DNA of 64,000 nucleotides from Apostichopus japonicus (taxonomy: Eukaryota; Echinodermata; Holothuroidea; Aspidochirotida; Stichopodidae): assembly GCF_037975245.1 (NCBI RefSeq), contig NC_092567.1, positions 23,278,376-23,342,375 on the forward strand, in the 5' to 3' direction. The notes under the pieces were generated by a model. It was given only the letters and a program-made list of their open reading frames with translations. It did no database searches and was not told the origin of the DNA. Positions 58,211 to 64,000 of the stretch are shown here, one piece after another (position 1 is the first letter of the stretch; each line of letters starts with the position of its first letter). The position numbers and the translations under genes are program-made.

Positions 58211-59780
58211 AATATAGGTCTAATTATAGCCTATATATCAGAAGGCACAATTTGACGTCTATCTTTGTCTTCTGTCGAGGACCGCAGACCTGCACCGAAT
58301 CAGCTATAGGCGTATTCAATGTCCTAATCAATTAATGTCGTTACGTAATCTTATAATTTATAATTCATATTCTAAACAGGGACCAAACAGAGAACTGAAA
58401 TTGTTGTCATTACACATGATTATTTTTCATACAACTTAATCTAGCATACAGCCGGTGTACATATTTGCATTAACCTTATCAATGTCTGAGTGATGCCCTT
58501 TACCACCACACAAATAATAATTACCAATTAATATTAGCAATTTGACATGAGGAACTTTGTTTAATGTATGTTGTGTATATAAATCAACAGACTGGGATTT
58601 ATTGTTGCCAACACATGGGTACAAACACATGGCGCCAATATTGATTACACATTAACACAATATTAACAAAGCGATGTTTAAGTCAAGCTCACTAAAATAA
58701 TCCCTACAAGTGAGATTATTATTTCTTTCTCACATGTTTTTAAATTGCATGAAAAATCCGTTTCGTTTATGCAGATGATAAACGAATTGATGAAACTTAA
58801 TTTATATGAAACTATAACAACTATGCACCATATCTGAATTGTATAATTTCTTCCTTTTCAACACGATGAGAGCTCCTTACTGATTCGTTCTTATAAACCA
58901 GATGGACCTAAAAGCATCTCAAACGTTTACTGTGAAATGATTTTAAAGCTCCTATGACAAAATATTATTATAATAACATATAATAATTAATAATATAACA
59001 ATATTTCAAATATTAAAATATATGATATTTAAAAAAATGATACGATATCAAGTTAAAAACCAGTGCACAATAAATGTTTCATATATAAGCAACGATATGG
59101 TACACAAAAACTTTTCTTTCAACAAAAAAAAACTCACTTCTACCTATATATTCCAGAGACGACAGTCGATATTAATGTCCATGGGGAACGTTGACGATAT
59201 ACGTGTCTATTCACGTTTTGTCCTTATATGCATATTCATGATAACAGAGATTTACCCGAAACTCTATATTTCACTGAAGCTCTCAGGCTAGAATTGTTTT
59301 TCTTCATATCTTCAATTTTATGCTTTTATTAAAAACATTTCAGTCGATGAAACGGCTAATTATGTTATTATTTTATTTATGTTTTGGTCTCATTTTAATC
59401 CTACACATTGAAGTAAAAACCTCGTCATCTAAAACATTGAAGTCTGGACGAAATTCTTAATCAACTCCTAACAGTCGACCATTACGGTACTTTATCGAAT
59501 CAAACAGAGAATATCTCCAAGGAATAAATCGATTTTTGCTAGGAAGGAATGTTGCTTTCGAGCCAGCTCTTACCACCCTGGGGATAAGCACACTTCACAG
59601 TGTGACCAATGTAACATATAGTACAGTGCGTTGTGTTCATCTTCATCGGATCGAACCATGGAAACAAACGTTTCACGAGCAGTCAATCTTATTTATACCA
59701 GAACGTGTAACCGTGTCAGATTATGATCTGTACAGCAGACTTGTAATGAATATGTACTTGTATTCAATCATAGTTACATG

Positions 59781-60260
59781 TGCTTGTACTCATCCTCATG
59801 TGTTCGTACTCACCCTCATGGGTTTGTACTCACCCTCATGGGTTTGTACTCACCCTCATGGATTTGTACTCACACTAATGGGTTTGTACTCACCTTCATG
59901 GGTTTATACTTACCCTCATGGGTTTGTACTCACCTTCACGGGTTTGTACTCACTCTCACGGGTTTGTACCCACCCTCATGGGTTTGTACTCACTCCCATG
60001 TGTTTGTACTCACCCTCATGGGTTTGTACTCACCCTCATGGGTTTGTACTCACCCTCATGGGTTTTTACTCACCCTCATGAGTTTGTACGTACCCTCATG
60101 GGTTTGTACTCACCCTCAGGGGTTTGTACTCACCCTCATTTGTTTGCACTCACCCTCATGGGTTTGCACTTACCCTCATGGGTTTGTACTCACCCTCATG
60201 GGTTTTTACTCACCCTCATGGGTTTGTACTCATCCTCATGGGTTTGTACTCACCCTCGGG
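59781..60260. repeat. 20-bp minisatellite, 24 copies
   Basis: The unit GGTTTGTACTCACCCTCATG repeats 24 times with single-base variants and no indels. Because 20 is not a multiple of three and the unit has no stop, all plus frames are open with a 20-residue periodic text (HPHGFVLTLMGLYSPSWVCT). On the minus strand every standard unit contains GGGTGAGTAC, a consensus 5' splice site. Confidence 0.96.
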
Positions 60261-62658
60261 GCGTTTTGGAAGGTATAGTAAGTACTCGTACCGCACATTA
60301 ACATTAACATTATTATGAAACAGTGAAATTGGATATGTAGAGTGTGATATAAAGGCCTATAGGATACAAAAAGTTAAAAACAATATGGCGTAATCGATTT
60401 ATTTTCGCTAAGGTAAGAGTTACTCCTATAATACATAAACTAAATTGGGACATTACGTCCTAACCCTACTGCACTATGGACGCTGCTGTTATTGTCAGTT
60501 GTTTGAAACCAGTAAGGAAGACCGTGCTATCATTGAAGCCGCGCCCTCTGTAATACATCAGTATCCTTATTGTGACGCAATTTTCATAATCTAGAGATCA
60601 ATAATGTTGTACACTTCCTGGTCGGATAACATAATGCCAATAATATCATTGTGATAGTAATTATAAGAGCACTGCAGTCTCGTACTATGAACTACATAGT
60701 TTATGAGTTTATGGACAGAAATTTGGGTCAGCTGATTAGTCTGAAACTACTTGAAAAAATGTACCAATTTATGCACATGACTAGTTTCTAGGTTTGTCGA
60801 ATAACTATAATGAATGAGCATTGCTGTCTACGATTTCAATTTCCTGGTTATGATATATGATTGAAGTGTCACTTGTTAGAAACTGACATATTCAACTGCT
60901 AAAGCAACTATTAAAGGTAATAACGGCGTTCCGTGTTTACACTCGAAACACTTAAAAACGCGTTCAACTGATTTAATGAGGCATTGACGGGTGTCATTGT
61001 ACTAGAGTACCATGGGAAATGTGTTAGTCTCATTTTCGTTCGTTCGTAGAAACGGATGAAGAATTATGGCTCGAACTTTTTGGGGAAGTCAAGAGAGATT
61101 AATAAATGTTTTGTTTCCGGCAGATGGTTATTAAAGTGTTATTAGGCAGAGAGACAGATTCGTAATATTATTCAGAGCATGGTATATTAAAGGGGAACGG
61201 AAAGGGCGTTAACATAAAGATTGTAAGACATTAAAATAAAACTGGTAGTTTATAGTCCATTTCGAACCATCAATAGCCTAGTTATTTAATTATTATGACT
61301 CACAATCAAGGGATCGATCAAAGACATAAACTTTACGCCGGACGGCGCACACGGTACAATGAATGATGGAGATTGTAAAGGGAAAGCGTGGTTTGCAATT
61401 AAGCAACTATCTAAATCATAAAAAATATTAATTAGTCACACGTCAGAGCATTCACTCAGGTTACATAACACTCATTGCTCATAAAGGGCAAATCACTCAA
61501 CTGCTTGACGTTCGCTTCTCCGAAAAGTGGGTGAACTTTGGTTACTGGTCAGAATCAATAACTATGTACACCAATCAGAAAAGGATGTCAGACGATTTTT
61601 TTTTGGAAACGGACGTCATTGCGGAAGAACAATTTGCTAATGTGCTTGTGTAGCTCTTATCACGTGACATTTTATGATGAAATGACACATATAACTTTCT
61701 TGATCGAACAGATTAAATATTTCAGTCTACAATTCGTTTGGTGATATCAAGAGGCCACCGAAGGTCAATAGTAACTGTAAAGCCAAACAGTTTGTTTTTG
61801 TCGTTCATTAGAAACATTTCCAAGTATTAGTTATGTGTATACTACGGTGTGTACAACGATAATTTGTGTTTCTAAAGCGTCATTTATACCAATAGAATTT
61901 GAAGGGAAATGTATTTAGTTACAATTAAATAGCAGTAACATGATGCATAGGTCGACATAATGGACGAAACTAAATGGTTTAACAGTACTCCATACTACCC
62001 CCTGATTATCTCATATTTACTATACTAGTTGCCGACATGAAGAAATATATATATACATATTAAAATATCCCGGAGAGAGCCTTGATTGATACTCAACTTC
62101 TAAATTTCGAAACTGATGACCTTGCCTTTCATAAAATACCAATAATTAAATCATAAAAGTTCCAAAACGCATCATGCTGATGATATATTGGTTAAAACTA
62201 CGTTTTAACTGTGTCACGCCTCTTCAAAACAATACCAAAGTAATGTCCTGAATCACATGCTTAAATAATCAATGCACGTTCTAACCGACTTATAACAAGA
62301 TGGTTTCATAGTACATGTCGACTATGCGTTCATATCGTGAAGACTTTCGAACGCTATGCAATTCAGAAGATCATTGGAAAAGTTTAATTGCGGTTAAAGT
62401 AAACAACATGACAACATGTTCATGTAACTTATACAACAAATGTTACTGTAAAAAATGGTCGGTACGTCTGAATCTATGTATACAGGCTTCATAAAGCTAG
62501 ATGACTGACATTTTTAGTGCATGTGGATCATATGCTATTGTGAACGTTTTGGGAAGGGGTACACATCCAATATCAGTATTGCCTCAATATGGATGCTTGC
62601 AAGCTAAGTAATCGTCACTAAAATGTATTCTTTAACAATAATTTTATTGCCAATCTGT
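60261..62658. other. Stretch without a recognised gene
   Basis: AT-rich DNA; no exon chain, element ends or RNA gene seen. Confidence 0.45.
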
Positions 62659-62714
62659 TAAGTATCTTGTATCTTTGTAAAGTATCTTTGTAAAGTATCT
62701 TTGTAAAGTATCTT
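62659..62714. repeat. 13-bp tandem repeat, four to five copies
   Basis: AAGTATCTTTGTA units in tandem. Confidence 0.9.
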
Positions 62715-62860
62715 CCATAACTGAGGCTAAGACACATAGTTGACATCGTTCTTTATCGTGAATGATTTAAAGGCTCAGTACCGGCAACCTACCTGAAGTT
62801 GCCTTTGAAACCTTTCATTTACAATTTATTCAGTGGATTGGATCTGCGTCGCACTTGAGC

Positions 62861-63000
<140 letters not shown>

Positions 63001-64000
63001 TGTTCGACCCGTGTAATTATGTCTCCACGTATACTGAGTCTGCTCATGTGTGTCATATTTACTTCAAATCAGAGTCAATGCTTTTGCTTGGGGTTATTTA
63101 TTTCTCCTCGAAAGGGAATGGAAAAGGAAAAGAAAAGTTTTTATTCTCCTCAATGCCATAGGGATTTAAGGTGCATCATATTTTGTGGCAGCATTTTCTA
63201 TTTCTTAGTGCGGTACAAGCGTGTGTTGTCCCATTAACACGTATCGAAATGTCAAGGAGAGATGGTTTAAAGGGAGAAAGAGAGAGGGAAAAAACTAATG
63301 AACAAAATATAACTCTAGTGATCTTCGAGAATTGATTTAAGTCTACGGAGGGAGATTTGACGCCGTACGGTTTACCTGCCTGGGGACAGACTCATTGTTC
63401 TTTCTTAAACATCGATCTTTTTCACAGAACTTCAAGATGGACTGCAATGAAATATTCCATGTCCCACCAAGCTTTGTCGCTGACGTCACAGCTAAATTGA
63501 ACACGAGATTCTATGTGTCCTATAGTCATTCGGCAATATTTGTTTATTTGAAAAGAGTTAACCAAGTGCAGTTAAGACATGATTTGCTTATAATTTGTTA
63601 TTCATCACTTTATTCAAGATTGTCTAATTTTTAGAGTATTACATAATTCGTCTACTGATATATTACCAGAAACAAGAATAGTATTTTTGTATTTTTACAC
63701 GGTTCATTAAACGTTGATTTTATAGAGCAATGAAAAGGCAGATATATATCGAACCAAGAAAAGGTAATATGGGAAACTTAAACAATACATTAATTTGTTT
63801 TAATAATATGATCAACGCGTATGGAAATTATCAACACTAGGCTTCAATTTGCTGTATGCATTGCACGGTAGTAAAAACTATCATCTGTCAAATGTGAAAG
63901 ATTTCATTCTTCATTTTGATTTCAGTCTTGCGTATAATTAGTTATAATTATCATATGAATTTATTGGGTTAAAGAATAAAATGTGTCCGTTACTTTGACT
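63001..64000. other. Stretch without a recognised gene
   Basis: A plus-strand frame at 63395-63634 is open for 79 codons but shows no motif. Possible minus-strand donor sites near 63376 and 62790 had no convincing exon. Confidence 0.4.

Noticed and set aside
59781-60260. Possible CRISPR-like array of 20-bp repeats
   Set aside because: The copies are directly adjacent with no unique spacers, and the genome is eukaryotic.
59536-60301. 181-, 166- and 127-codon overlapping frames
   Set aside because: Most of their length is the 20-bp minisatellite, which has no stop in any plus frame.

Overview
The window looks like the nuclear genome of a marine invertebrate animal. It has spliced genes with multi-kilobase introns, a BovB-type RTE retrotransposon, many small terminal-inverted-repeat (TIR) DNA elements, long poly-G runs, and large AT and GAT microsatellites. 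The exact lineage cannot be read from the sequence. An echinoderm-like deuterostome is my best guess, with low confidence. Nothing looks prokaryotic, and I saw no tRNA, rRNA or CRISPR array.

Layout. (1) 916-8903, plus strand: the 3' two thirds of a fatty acyl-CoA reductase gene, nine phase-consistent exons ending at a stop codon; the N-terminal exons lie left of the window. (2) 8904-15071: flank with an AT-rich microsatellite and decayed repeat units. (3) 15072-19169, plus strand: an RTE/BovB-like reverse transcriptase split by DNA elements nested three deep. (4) 19832-21770, minus strand: the last four exons of an unidentified gene, one only 19 nt long. (5) 22306-23346, minus strand: a complete POLR2L gene (RNA polymerase subunit RPABC5, 67 residues) with a hAT-type MITE in its intron. 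(6) 24261-33026: a cluster of non-autonomous TIR elements, several with exact target-site duplications and several nested. (7) 37026-56831, minus strand: a candidate gene built largely of microexons (3, 9, 9, 12, 15, 21, 22 and 23 nt) plus one 87-nt exon, all joining in one open frame. (8) The rest to 64000 is AT-rich intronic or intergenic DNA with microsatellites, a 20-bp minisatellite, a GAT/GAC array and a fold-back element.

POLR2L and the reductase are housekeeping genes with no evident functional link. The two most unusual parts are the microexon ladder and the nested transposon stack. Exon calls come from reading splice signals and reading-frame phase by eye; transcript data would be the decisive test.
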